Positions 17,340 through 26,332 of a stretch of DNA of 64,000 nucleotides are shown in pieces (the stretch's first letter is position 1; every line of letters starts with the position of its first letter). The notes under the pieces are model-generated. The model was not told the DNA's origin and searched no databases. It worked only from the letters and a program-made list of their open reading frames with translations. The DNA is from Vampirovibrio chlorellavorus (GTDB lineage: Bacteria; Cyanobacteriota; Vampirovibrionia; Vampirovibrionales; Vampirovibrionaceae). The position numbers and the translations under genes were made by a program. The DNA lies in NCBI RefSeq assembly GCF_003149375.1, contig NZ_QFWH01000002.1:415908-479907 (forward strand), written 5' to 3'.

Positions 17340-17906
17340 GTGAAGTCGCTGGAATTTTTAAAATCTCCTGCCCAAAAACGAAATCAGGCCGGCATGGTTT
17401 TGCGGACAGCACTGTTGGCTGCCTCCCTGTTTTCTATGGCCCATGCGGGCGAAATCAACTGGCAGGTTCTCAATCTGACCCCCCAGCAATCAACCCAGAT
17501 GCAAACACTGGAAGATGGCTGGCATAAAGTTCACCAGAATCTCAGCACCCAGATCCAGCGGGATATGGCCGAGTTGAAAACCATTTTGCCCACGGGCGAT
17601 TCCCAGAAGATTCGGGAACTGCAAACCCGCATTATGACCAACAAGACGTACCTGATGAATGAGTCCATGGACACTTTCCTCAAAAAGCGGGAAATGCTGT
17701 CCCCGGAGCAACGTAGCCAACTGCAAAAAATGCTGCCCTGTGCCAGCACCCCAGACGCTGCTCCTGCCGCTCCCCAATCGGACGCTCAGGCTAACACGGC
17801 CGCTTCCCCGGCAGCAGCCGCTCGCTCTGCTTCGCCCCCGGCAGCCACAGTGCCTTTGGTGGCCCCACCTGCCCCGATTGCCGATCAGCAGCAAGCTCAG
17901 GACTAG
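17340..17906 (+). CDS. CpxP/Spy-like periplasmic protein with LTxxQ motifs
   Basis: From GTG 17340 the product has 188 residues. A signal peptide ends near SLFSMAHA. The mature part is helical and has LNLTPQQSTQMQTL and EMLSPEQRSQLQKM, two LTxxQ-type motifs as in the CpxP/Spy/CnrX family of periplasmic stress sensors and chaperones. The last ~50 residues are Ala/Pro-rich and disordered. A longer frame opens at 17280 inside the preceding gene; GTG 17340 is preferred because AAGGG lies upstream, but ATG 17394 is also possible. It is the last gene of the sigma/anti-sigma block, so it may be a member of that regulon. Confidence 0.68.
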   Translation: MKSLEFLKSPAQKRNQAGMVLRTALLAASLFSMAHAGEINWQVLNLTPQQSTQMQTLEDGWHKVHQNLSTQIQRDMAELKTILPTGDSQKIRELQTRIMTNKTYLMNESMDTFLKKREMLSPEQRSQLQKMLPCASTPDAAPAAPQSDAQANTAASPAAAARSASPPAATVPLVAPPAPIADQQQAQD

Positions 17907-18008
17907 AGCCTGCCAATCAAGGCTGCACCAGCAGGATTCCCGTAGTTTCTGGAATCAGAAATCTGATGTGCGCCTGCTGGATGTGTATAGAAACATACTC
18001 TTCAATTG

Positions 18009-18043
18009 AAAAGCCCCTTGAAAGTAGAGTTCAAGGGGCTTTT
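18009..18043. terminator. Bidirectional terminator between convergent genes
   Basis: A perfect 14-base stem (AAAAGCCCCTTGAA/TTCAAGGGGCTTTT) with a 7-base loop. The A and T runs at its ends allow termination on both strands. It lies between the CpxP-like gene (plus strand) and aspS (minus strand). Confidence 0.9.
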
Positions 18044-18070
18044 AAGGGTTGACGCTGCCTGACTGGCCGC

Positions 18071-19900
18071 CTAGTGGCCTTTTTTTGCCTCGGGGGTTTT
18101 AATGTCCCACTTCATGTGCAGTTCTTTCAGTTGCGCTTCATCGACGGAGGCAGGGGCTTCCGTCATGGGGCAAATGGCCTGGTTGGTTTTGGGGAAGGCA
18201 ATCACATCCCGGATGCTTTCACTGCCAGTGAGCAAGGCCACGATGCGATCCATGCCCAGAGCCAAGCCACCGTGAGGCGGCGTGCCGTACTGGAAGGCAT
18301 CCAGCAGGAATCCGAATTTTTCATGAGCCTGCTCGTCCGTTAATCCCAGCAGGTTGAAGATTTTAGCCTGTAAATCGGCCTGGTGGATACGAATGGAGCC
18401 GCCACCGATTTCCGTGCCGTTGTAGGCCACGTCGTATCCGAGAGAGCGGGCTTTTTCCGGCTGGGTATCCAGATAAACCAGGTCGTCCGGGTGGGGAGAT
18501 GTGAACGGGTGGTGGTTGGAGCTGAAGCTGCCGTCCTCGTTCTTTTCAAACAGCGGGAAGTCTGTGACCCACAGGATTTCATGGCGGTTGGGATCAATCA
18601 GGTTGTGCTTTTCGGCGAAAAATAAGCGGAAACGGCCCAGCACGGTGCAGGCCTGATTGAACTGATCGGCCATAAAGAAGACCACATCCCCGGTTTTGGC
18701 CTGTGTTTTTTCCCGAATGGCCTGTTGTTCGGCGTCGCTCAGGTACTTCAGAATGGGGGACTTGGGACCTTCTTCGGCGTAAATAATGTAGGCCAGGCCT
18801 TTGGCACCGTAGCGCTTGGCTTCCACTTGCAAATCATCCAGCTCTTTGCGGCTGTAGGAGGCGGCTCCTTCCACTTTCAGGGCTTTCACCACCCCGCCGT
18901 CATCCACCGGCTTACGGAAAGCGCTGAATTCGGTGTGGGTGAACACCTCGGTCAAATCCACGAACTCCATGCCAAAGCGCAGGTCAGGCTTGTCGGAGCC
19001 ATAGGTGTTCATGGCCTCCAGCCAGGTCATGCGGCGGAAGGGAGCCTGAATGCTGACACCCGCCACTTTGAACACTTCGACCAGCAGGCCTTCCATCAGT
19101 TCCAGCACGTCTTCCTGCTCAATGAAGGACATTTCGATATCCAGCTGGGTGAACTCGGGCTGACGATCGGCTCTCAAGTCCTCATCCCGGAAGCAGCGGG
19201 CCACTTGATAGTAACGCTCAAAGCCGCCTACCATCAGCAGTTGCTTAAAAATTTGAGGGGATTGCGGCAGGGCAAAGCACTTACCGGCATGCACCCGGCT
19301 GGGGACCAGATAATCCCGTGCCCCTTCCGGGGTGGTTTTAATCAGGATAGGGGTTTCCACCTCCAAAAAGCGCCGATCGTTCAGGTAGCTGCGCACGGTC
19401 TGGGTGATTTTGTGGCGCAGCTCCAGATTCCGGGCCATGGTGGGGCGACGCAAATCCAGGTAGCGGTACTTCAGGCGGGTAAATTCATCCACTTTGTCGG
19501 AGTCGTCATCAATAGGGAAGGGTGGGGTTTTGGAGCGGTTCAGGATTTCCACCACCACCGGGTAAATTTCGACATCGCCGGTAGAGAGTTTGGCGTTGCG
19601 GGTTTCTTCCGGGCGCAAGCTGACCGGGCCGCTCACCGAAATGACATCTTCATTCTTCAGGCCGGACAGGGCGGCGTGGGCCTCGGGGTTTTTGGAAGGA
19701 TCGGCCACCAGCTGCATAATTCCGGTGCGATCCCGCACTTCCACGAAGACAATGCCTCCCAAGTCACGATTCGCCGATACCCAGCCATTGATGGTCACGT
19801 TCTGGCCGTTATGAGTGGCGGTTAAATCGCCGCAGAAGTGGGTACGCTTGGTAAAAAAACCGGTCTGCTTGGACGGTTCCTGAATGATGGAGTGTGGCAT
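18071..19900 (-). CDS. aspS: Aspartyl-tRNA synthetase
   Basis: This cytosolic class II synthetase charges tRNA-Asp. The product has 609 residues, the usual bacterial length, with an N-terminal OB-fold anticodon-binding domain ([19 protein letters not shown]), motif 2 ([20 protein letters not shown]), a GAD insertion (about 290-420) and motif 3 ([13 protein letters not shown]). Leu in the RDLGG loop is the residue found in Asp-specific enzymes, where non-discriminating ones often have His; this suggests it does not mischarge tRNA-Asn. ATG 19900 with GAAGAG upstream is preferred over the longer frame at 19954. Transcription is from its own promoter at 19966-19993. Confidence 0.95.
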   Translation of the reverse strand: MPHSIIQEPSKQTGFFTKRTHFCGDLTATHNGQNVTINGWVSANRDLGGIVFVEVRDRTGIMQLVADPSKNPEAHAALSGLKNEDVISVSGPVSLRPEETRNAKLSTGDVEIYPVVVEILNRSKTPPFPIDDDSDKVDEFTRLKYRYLDLRRPTMARNLELRHKITQTVRSYLNDRRFLEVETPILIKTTPEGARDYLVPSRVHAGKCFALPQSPQIFKQLLMVGGFERYYQVARCFRDEDLRADRQPEFTQLDIEMSFIEQEDVLELMEGLLVEVFKVAGVSIQAPFRRMTWLEAMNTYGSDKPDLRFGMEFVDLTEVFTHTEFSAFRKPVDDGGVVKALKVEGAASYSRKELDDLQVEAKRYGAKGLAYIIYAEEGPKSPILKYLSDAEQQAIREKTQAKTGDVVFFMADQFNQACTVLGRFRLFFAEKHNLIDPNRHEILWVTDFPLFEKNEDGSFSSNHHPFTSPHPDDLVYLDTQPEKARSLGYDVAYNGTEIGGGSIRIHQADLQAKIFNLLGLTDEQAHEKFGFLLDAFQYGTPPHGGLALGMDRIVALLTGSESIRDVIAFPKTNQAICPMTEAPASVDEAQLKELHMKWDIKTPEAKKGH

Positions 19901-19965
19901 TGTAATCTCTTCTCGCTGAAGGGTTGACGACTGATGAAACGGGCCTGGGCCCATGGGGGATTACC

Positions 19966-19993
19966 ATCATAGCGCCAATAAAAAAATCATCAA
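19966..19993 (-). promoter_or_regulatory. Sigma-70-type promoter of aspS
   Basis: On the minus strand TTGATG (19993-19988) and TATGAT (19971-19966) are separated by 16 bases. The predicted start lies about 60 bases before the aspS ATG. It lies in the gap after the histidine kinase gene, which ends at 20000. Confidence 0.6.
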
Positions 19994-19999
19994 GAACGC

Positions 20000-22132
20000 T
20001 TATTTGTGGGGATGGCTGGGAATTTCCACGAAAAAGCTGGTGCCTTCGTTCACCACGCTGTGCAGGTAAATTCGCCCCTGATGCTTTTCAACAATGCGGT
20101 AACACAGGGCCAGACCCAATCCGGTGCCCACGCCGGCCCCTTTGGTGGTAAACCCCGGATCAAACACTTTGGTTAAATTGTCTTTGGGAATGCCTTTGCC
20201 GGTATCCCGCACGGCAATGGTCACCCACTGGCTGCTTTCATCGTAACTGGTCTCGATGGTAATTGTGTTCAGGGCAGCTTCCCCGGCGCCGTTTTCGGCT
20301 TTGTCCTGAATGGCGTGGGAGGCGTTGACGATTAAATTCATAAACACCTGATTGAGCAGCCCCGGATAGCACTGTACTTCCGGCACATTGGGGCCGTACC
20401 GGCGAATCAGCTCAATATGGGCGGGTAACGAACTTTGCACCAGCAAAATGGTGCTTTCAATGCCATCCCGCAGATCCACGGTTTTCAGTTCGGATTCATC
20501 CAGCCGGGCAAAATTCCGCAGGTTTTTCACGATGTCCTGAATGCGGGAAGCGGCCAGCCTGTTCAGGGCCAGTAGACTGTCCATGCTTTCAAATAGCTGC
20601 TTTTGACCCGTACTGACAAGGGGGTCGATCTGGCGTAACTTATCCAGACAGACGCTCAGGGTGGCGTTGTTGCTGATCATGGTGCCCAGCGGGGTGTTCA
20701 CTTCGTGGGCGATGCCCGCTACAAACTGCCCCAGTACGGCCATTTTTTCCGATTGCACCAGATACAGCTGGGCCTGCTGCAACTCTTCCAGGGTTTGCTC
20801 CAGGGCCTTGGTCCGCTGATCCAGCGCCAAAAAGAGCTGGGCCTGATGCAAGGCCACCCCCAAATGCTCGGCCAGGGCCTTGAGCAGTTCAATGTCCTCC
20901 ATGACCCAGGCGCGATAGGCGTCACACTGGTGCAGGGTAATGGTGCCCACCAGTTCATCCCGGATCAGAATGGGCACGATGGCAATGGATTTGATGCCAG
21001 AGGCTTCAAAATAGTCGAGGGAGGCGATTTGTGGGGGGCAATCCCGCACGTCGTTTAGAATGAAGGGGTTGTAGGGCTGATCTTTCCGCAGATTAAAGAC
21101 GGCTCGCTCGGAGCAGGAGAGCCCCTGGGCCATATTGGGGGTGCCGGGTAGTTGGTATTGAAAGGCCTTTTCCGGCCCCTCTGGCGAAAAATAGCGGATA
21201 AAGCAGCGACTGATGCCCATGACCTTACCCAGCTCTGTCACTGCCGTTCCCAAAATGATATCGGTATCCAGCGATTGCCGGATGGAGCGGGTTAGCTGGT
21301 TAATCAGGAACTCCCGGCTGGCCTGAGCCTGGGTTTGCCAGTAGAATTTGGCGTTTTCCACGGCCACCGCCAACTGGGCGGAGACTTCACTGAGCAGTTC
21401 CTCCTGGGACTGGTTAAACCCAGGTTCCTGGCTGGCGGAAAGGGCAATCAGGCCAATCACCACCCCTTTGTTAATCAGGGGAACCACCAGCGCACTGGCC
21501 GCGTTATCCGCCAGCAGGAGGGACTGCGGCAGATCCTGTTTCTGGTAAAGCTGAGAGGTGGGCTGTTTGAGAATGTGGTGAACCAGCGGTTCGTACCCGG
21601 CAAAGGCGTTGTGTTCCCCGCTGATTTCCAGATCCCCATCCTCGAAAATACGAACCAGCGTTTTAATGCCGTTCTGGCTATCGTCCAGAATGACAATCAC
21701 CGCTTCCTGATAGGGAATGTGGTTTTGCAGCACCAGTCCCAGCGCGTCAAAAATGTCTTCCATAATCAGGGAGGAGTTGACGGCCTGACTAACCTCTTGC
21801 AGGATTTTCAGCTTTTCCTGCCCGGCGTCGCCTTTTGGGGCTGGCAGCCATTCCATCAGGGCCATACCCGTTGACTGGCCCAATGGGGAGAGTTTGACCG
21901 CCTGCAGGGCAGTGGCCAGGCAAACGGGCAGATTCAGGGCCCGACTGCTGGCGATGATGGCGCTGAGGTTGAGCGTGCCCCGGGTTTGAATGCTATCCGC
22001 GGCAATACGGAGCTGCGCCCATTGCCGATGACCTTGCGGGCTGGCCTGTTTGCAATTTCCATCGGCGTCCACGATTACCACCGCAGAAGTGATATGATGA
22101 AAAAAAGAGTCTTCGTAAAGAGATGAATCCAT
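20000..22132 (-). CDS. Cytosolic GAF-GAF sensor histidine kinase
   Basis: The product has about 710 residues. A short PAS-like N-terminus (SAVVIVDADGN) precedes two GAF domains (about 110-290 and 300-450), a coiled linker, the H-box GIAHEVNTPLGTM with the phosphorylated His, the N-box NASHAIQ, the G1 box DTGKGIP and the G2 box GTGLGLALCY. No membrane segment is present, so the signal is intracellular. No response regulator is adjacent, making it an orphan kinase. The start is uncertain: ATG 22132 was chosen, but a GTG at 22204 would add 24 residues. Neither has a good ribosome site. It is divergent from the CoaE-like gene. Confidence 0.9.
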   Translation of the reverse strand: MDSSLYEDSFFHHITSAVVIVDADGNCKQASPQGHRQWAQLRIAADSIQTRGTLNLSAIIASSRALNLPVCLATALQAVKLSPLGQSTGMALMEWLPAPKGDAGQEKLKILQEVSQAVNSSLIMEDIFDALGLVLQNHIPYQEAVIVILDDSQNGIKTLVRIFEDGDLEISGEHNAFAGYEPLVHHILKQPTSQLYQKQDLPQSLLLADNAASALVVPLINKGVVIGLIALSASQEPGFNQSQEELLSEVSAQLAVAVENAKFYWQTQAQASREFLINQLTRSIRQSLDTDIILGTAVTELGKVMGISRCFIRYFSPEGPEKAFQYQLPGTPNMAQGLSCSERAVFNLRKDQPYNPFILNDVRDCPPQIASLDYFEASGIKSIAIVPILIRDELVGTITLHQCDAYRAWVMEDIELLKALAEHLGVALHQAQLFLALDQRTKALEQTLEELQQAQLYLVQSEKMAVLGQFVAGIAHEVNTPLGTMISNNATLSVCLDKLRQIDPLVSTGQKQLFESMDSLLALNRLAASRIQDIVKNLRNFARLDESELKTVDLRDGIESTILLVQSSLPAHIELIRRYGPNVPEVQCYPGLLNQVFMNLIVNASHAIQDKAENGAGEAALNTITIETSYDESSQWVTIAVRDTGKGIPKDNLTKVFDPGFTTKGAGVGTGLGLALCYRIVEKHQGRIYLHSVVNEGTSFFVEIPSHPHK

Positions 22133-22290
22133 GCAGTTTTCGGCGTGTCTTTCGGGGTCTCTTTTGAACGCCGCTCGGGCGAGGCATTCTTTGGGGAGTG
22201 CCACAGAGAACGCGCAGGATTTTCAAACGGTAGACTGTGGCATATACATCATTGTACGTGATTTGCCTGCGTGGAAACAGGAACGACTGG

Positions 22291-22923
22291 ATGAGTCCCT
22301 CTCGAAAAACCAGCTTTAAAATTGGCATTACCGGCAATACTTGTACCGGAAAGACTCTGGTCAGGACTACCTTGCAACGCTTTGGCGTTCATACGCTGGA
22401 TGCGGAGGAGGCCGCCATGAACCTGCTGCTGGATAATCCCCAGCGCTTGTCCATTCGCCTGACCGATCATTTCGGGGGCGAGGTGCTTGACAACCGGGGC
22501 CGTTTGTCCCGGAAAGCCCTGAACAGTGTGCTGTACGCCAATCCGGAGAAACGGCGCTTTTTTGAGCAAAAACTCAGTCCCCTGCTGCGGGAGGAGATGA
22601 AGCGCTTTTTGTACGGATCGCTGGGCAGCTATATTCGGGCGGTTGAAGCGCCCAGCCTGTTGGAGGAGGACACCCGCCATCTGTTCGACGAGATCTGGAT
22701 GGTAACGGCGGAGGTGGGGGTGCAGATAGAGCGTTTGGTTGCGCGCAACAGTCTGACCCACTCGGAGGCTCGGCATCTGGTGGATTCCCAGTGGTCACAG
22801 GAGCGAAAAGTGGCTTTAAGTGACCGCGTTATTGACAATTCCCGGGATATTCACCAAACTGAAGTTCAGGTCAGGGAGATTCTGGATGAGATTAAGCACA
22901 AGCTGCAGCGGGCCAATTGGTAA
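22291..22923 (+). CDS. coaE: Dephospho-CoA kinase-like protein with unusual P-loop
   Basis: The product has 210 residues from ATG 22291 (AGGAAC eight bases upstream). It has the CoaE layout: P-loop, VHTLDAEEAAMNLL, an insertion with LSRKALNSVLYANPEKRRFF and LSPLLREEM, then IWMVTAEVGVQIERLVARN, and a C-terminal VIDNSRD. CoaE adds the last phosphate in coenzyme A synthesis. The P-loop reads GITGNTCTGKT instead of the usual GLTGGIGSGKS; the Walker A Gly and Lys are kept (Lys21). The C-terminal lid region is longer than usual. CoaE is the best match, but a divergent paralogue is possible. The SLH gene start overlaps its end by 38 bases. Confidence 0.75.
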   Translation: MSPSRKTSFKIGITGNTCTGKTLVRTTLQRFGVHTLDAEEAAMNLLLDNPQRLSIRLTDHFGGEVLDNRGRLSRKALNSVLYANPEKRRFFEQKLSPLLREEMKRFLYGSLGSYIRAVEAPSLLEEDTRHLFDEIWMVTAEVGVQIERLVARNSLTHSEARHLVDSQWSQERKVALSDRVIDNSRDIHQTEVQVREILDEIKHKLQRANW

Positions 22924-24190
22924 AAAGCTGTGTCTGGGGTTGGTGTTGTGCCTGTTAACGTCTCCCGCTTTTGCCGTTTTGGGGTTGAAGCCTAAAAGTC
23001 CGGCGCAGCCTTTGTCGCCTGTCTCTGGCGTCTCTCCCCCCATGCTATCCCCTGAAGAAAAGCAGAATAACGCCCCGGGCACCCCGAATGCTAGTGGCCC
23101 TGTTCCTGGTTCAGGTCCTGCCGCCCGCCCGGAAGCATCCCCCTCCGCACAGGCACTGGTTCCCTCCACGGAGCCCCCGCCTCTGGAAGACCCGTTGCAA
23201 ATGCTGGCTGCAAAACAGATTGTCTCCCCGAAGCTAATGGCTCAAACCACGCCCGTCACTCGGGCGCAACTGGCCGAGATTATGGTGAAGGCGCTGGATC
23301 ACGGCACGGACCTGACCAGTGAGTTCCCGGTCTATCGGGATGTATCGCTGGCTCATCCGGCTTACGCTTACATTGAGGTGGCCCGGGCCAAGAAACTGCT
23401 GGATTACCCCCACGATCACGGGTTTTACCACCCGGAGCAGGAAATCCGTTTTGAGGAATTGTACGTGGCCATTTCGCATGCCATTACCGGGCCGCCACCC
23501 CAGTCACAACGGGCCGAATATTTGTTGCGAAACATCCCGGGGCACGATGCTTTTTCGCCTGAATTGCGGGACGCGGTGGCCAAAATGGCCCAGTCTCGCT
23601 TTTTTACCCGCACCCGCCGCTATCAGACCGTATTTAGCCCGCCCGAGAACTGGGTGACCGTGCCTACGCTGGCCCCACTGATTCACTACATGATGTTTCT
23701 GAACCAGCGACGGGCACCTTTGCTGGGAATTTCCGAAGTCCTGCCCCAGGTGCCCCCCGGTCTGAAGCTGGTGATTTCCCCGGCCACCGGCATTCTGGAA
23801 GACGGGCTGAAGGCTGGCGGACGCCTGCGGTTTCAGTTGGTGGAGGCCGTGGAAGGCATTCCACGCACCAGTACGCTCTTTGGCTCCGTGGAGAAAACCC
23901 TACCCGAGCGAACCTATCTGATTCTCATCAATAATATCCGCACCCCGGATGGACAGGTGTACCAAACCCGGGCCGAGTTGAGCGTTTCCTTTTCCGCTCG
24001 GGATAAATTGGGCTTCATCGTCCCCGGTGAAACGTTTGAGGTGGTCACTGAGCCCGTACCGCCAACGGTTACCGGTATGCCCAGTCCCACGGGGATGCCG
24101 GACGCTTCGGTCACGCCAACCACCCCCACCTTTCCCGCCAATCCCGGTACGCTGCGTCAACCGATCCGGCGATTGCCCAAACGGCTCTGA
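22886..24190 (+). CDS. Secreted SLH-domain protein
   Basis: The product has 434 residues from ATG 22886 (AGGGAG upstream). A signal peptide (about 1-30) contains KLCLGLVLCLLTSPAFA. A Pro/Ser/Ala-rich linker (about 35-110) precedes an S-layer homology region: a first repeat (TTPVTRAQLAEIMVKAL, then VYRDVSLAHPAYAYIEVARA) and weaker traces of a second. The C-terminal half is a beta-type domain without a recognised family, ending in a Pro/Thr-rich basic tail (QPIRRLPKRL). SLH regions bind cell-wall polymers, so it is probably attached to the envelope. It overlaps the CoaE-like gene, so the two are cotranscribed. Confidence 0.75.
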   Translation: MRLSTSCSGPIGKKLCLGLVLCLLTSPAFAVLGLKPKSPAQPLSPVSGVSPPMLSPEEKQNNAPGTPNASGPVPGSGPAARPEASPSAQALVPSTEPPPLEDPLQMLAAKQIVSPKLMAQTTPVTRAQLAEIMVKALDHGTDLTSEFPVYRDVSLAHPAYAYIEVARAKKLLDYPHDHGFYHPEQEIRFEELYVAISHAITGPPPQSQRAEYLLRNIPGHDAFSPELRDAVAKMAQSRFFTRTRRYQTVFSPPENWVTVPTLAPLIHYMMFLNQRRAPLLGISEVLPQVPPGLKLVISPATGILEDGLKAGGRLRFQLVEAVEGIPRTSTLFGSVEKTLPERTYLILINNIRTPDGQVYQTRAELSVSFSARDKLGFIVPGETFEVVTEPVPPTVTGMPSPTGMPDASVTPTTPTFPANPGTLRQPIRRLPKRL

Positions 24191-24288
24191 GCCTGTTTGT
24201 GTATTGCCGAGTCTGTTGTGGCGCTTGGAACCCGACTTTCAGGCTGCTCCTGAAATGCGGACGGGAATGCTTTTCGCGGAGTTGGCGG

Positions 24289-25284
24289 CTACAACTCCGC
24301 CGTGGTTTTGAAGTGCAGCTTGGCCACCTGCGATAGAGCCTCTCGTCCGTGGCGGCCAATCAGGGCCCGGGCGCGCTGTTTGACCACCGGGTTGGCCCCA
24401 AAGGGCAGTTCCACATCAAACTGCTCGGAGAGCTGTCGCATGTGCCGGGTAAAGCGATACCGAGCTACGATGCTGGCCGCGGCTACCCCGATATTGGCTT
24501 CCGCCCGGGGGGTCTGGTGCAGGGTAATGCCTTGGCCCTTTTCCTGAAGCTGGGACAGAATGTAGCGCTCGTCCCCGAACTGGTCGGCAATGGCCTGATT
24601 GCAGTCGGGAAAGCGCTCCAGCAGTTTTTCAATGGCCATAGCATGCCCCCAGGCCAGCAGATGATTCAGGTTTTTGCCCTTGCTTTTCAGGCGATCGTAG
24701 AGGGCGTTGTACTTGGCCGGGCCCAGATCAATGACGGCAATGGCCGCCTCCCCCACAATGTCCACCAACCCCTCATACAGTTTGGCAATCATGGCGTCGG
24801 TCAGTTTTTTGCTGTCGGTCACCCCCAGTTTGAGCAGGGGCGCTTTGGCCGCATCGCTGACCAGCACCCCGGCAATGACCAGCGGGCCAAAGTAATCGCC
24901 CTTGCCGGATTCATCCGTGCCGATGTAGGTGCCCTGAATGTCAATCAGGCCGGAGGCGTTGGCCGTCAGCTTTTTGGTGGCGGAGGGCGGGGCTGGCTTT
25001 GGGCTGGCCGATGGTCTTGAGGCGCTTGTGGCGCTTGCGGCGGGGCTGCCCCCCAGCAGGCCGGTCATTTGTGCCAGCACGGTGTCCGAGCTGGCTTCCA
25101 GGTACAGGGTGCCGTTAGTGAACTGCTTGGCCCGCAGCCAGCCTTCCGTACTTTTACCATCCAGACGATAATCGCAGTATTGCTCGCTTTTTTCACTCCA
25201 GGCGGTGTCTGGCAGTTGTTGCAGCGCCTTTTTAAACTGATTTCGCTGTACGGTGGACTTCAGGCTGTATTTGGCGGTGGGCAC
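24289..25284 (-). CDS. rnhC: Ribonuclease HIII
   Basis: The product has 331 residues. An N-terminal substrate-binding domain of the TBP-like type (about 1-85) and an Ala/Ser/Pro linker are followed by the RNase H catalytic domain: GTDESGKGDYFGPLV with the first acidic residues, then LGVTDSKKL, and PRAEANIGVAAASIVARYRF. RNase HIII cuts the RNA strand of RNA-DNA hybrids. Length and domain order are typical. It begins with GTG at 25284. It converges with the SLH protein gene. The distribution of RNase HIII (Firmicutes, Chlamydiae, some others) makes it a helpful taxonomic hint. Confidence 0.93.
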   Translation of the reverse strand: MPTAKYSLKSTVQRNQFKKALQQLPDTAWSEKSEQYCDYRLDGKSTEGWLRAKQFTNGTLYLEASSDTVLAQMTGLLGGSPAASATSASRPSASPKPAPPSATKKLTANASGLIDIQGTYIGTDESGKGDYFGPLVIAGVLVSDAAKAPLLKLGVTDSKKLTDAMIAKLYEGLVDIVGEAAIAVIDLGPAKYNALYDRLKSKGKNLNHLLAWGHAMAIEKLLERFPDCNQAIADQFGDERYILSQLQEKGQGITLHQTPRAEANIGVAAASIVARYRFTRHMRQLSEQFDVELPFGANPVVKQRARALIGRHGREALSQVAKLHFKTTAEL

Positions 25285-25395
25285 GATGCACTCTCATACT
25301 CATAAAACAACAATCGTTCCCGGCCGCATTCAGCGGGAGAACCGTGTTTTTTATCCTAGCGGAAACCACCCGTTTACAGAATGGCCGGGGCTTTT

Positions 25396-25728
25396 TTATT
25401 TGCCCATGGCCCCGAAGCTGGACTTGATGTTTTCGCTGATCAGCTTGTCCAGACTTTCTTTTTCTTTCACCACCGCTTCCCGCTGGGAGCTGATGCGCTT
25501 GAGGTGCATATCTAAAATTTTGTCGGCCTGCTGCAGTTGCTTGATGCGGCCTTCCAGAATTTTGGCGGCGGGCGAGTTGGGGTCTAACTTGGCGGACAGG
25601 TTGAAGAAGCCGCTGGTCATGTTGGCATAGAACATCTTCTGCTGTTCGATGAACTGTGCCTCAAGTTCCAGATCCGACTGTCGTGAAATCAGACCCATGA
25701 GTCTTGCCTGGTTGGCTGCAAAGCCCAT
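25396..25728 (-). CDS. Small coiled-coil protein, unknown function
   Basis: The product has 110 residues and is almost wholly helical, with heptads in about 15-105 (SRQSDLELEAQFIEQQKMFY, then LEGRIKQLQQADKILDMHL). It begins MGFAANQARLMGLISRQSD. No signal peptide or membrane segment is present. The length and the two long helices recall small secretion-system inner-rod or needle-like subunits, but this is only a shape comparison. It lies 121 bases downstream of another small helical protein gene on the same strand, so they may form a pair. The family was not identified. Confidence 0.6.
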   Translation of the reverse strand: MGFAANQARLMGLISRQSDLELEAQFIEQQKMFYANMTSGFFNLSAKLDPNSPAAKILEGRIKQLQQADKILDMHLKRISSQREAVVKEKESLDKLISENIKSSFGAMGK

Positions 25729-25849
25729 ATCTGGCTTGTCCTATCCTCTAGTGTGCCGCGTTTGGAAATTCCTGTGTTCGAGGAAAATCTGTTCCAAATG
25801 CTTAAAAACACAATTGATGAAAATCGTGCTACCTGAGATTGATATCGCC

Positions 25850-26092
25850 CTAGAATGTGCGGTGCATTTTGGCCCCAAGGTTCTCGTAGGGGTTGAATTC
25901 ATTCAGGGTTTTTTCAATCCGCTCCAGTTTCTGGGTTTCCAGCATGTAGCGATACTTTAGCAGTTTCATGCGGCTTTTCAGGGTCACCAGGTTATAAATG
26001 CCTTGTATCGTTCCCATAATCAAGGTTTCCACGGGGTTGTTCCGTTGAAAGAAGTTTTTGGCAAGTGTCAGGTACAACTGCGGACTGGCCAT
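25850..26092 (-). CDS. Small helical protein, 80 aa, unknown function
   Basis: The product has 80 residues: two helices, the first with a mildly hydrophobic face (LAKNFFQRNNPVETLIMG), the second charged (SRMKLLKYRYMLETQKLERI), and a short tail NPYENLGAKMHRTF. It lies upstream of the 110-residue coiled-coil gene on the same strand and probably is cotranscribed. Both proteins are small, helical and without signal peptides, so they could be partners. No family was recognised. Confidence 0.55.
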   Translation of the reverse strand: MASPQLYLTLAKNFFQRNNPVETLIMGTIQGIYNLVTLKSRMKLLKYRYMLETQKLERIEKTLNEFNPYENLGAKMHRTF

Positions 26093-26332
26093 GAGCGACG
26101 ACCCCCTTGTGATGCCTTGGCTTAGAATTCACCTGTGACTAATAATAAAAAAACAATTCAATGGGCTGGTTTGATCGTTTTGTGACGAACTGTTACATTT
26201 CTTCTGCTTTCTGGAGGTGTTCAGGATATCTTTTTTAGGGGGGCGGCACCTGTAAAAAGCTGGTGAGAGAAGTGTGGGCTTGGGCTTTCCTTTGGGGTAC
26301 AATCCAGTCATATCCACCCCTCAAGGAAAGAA

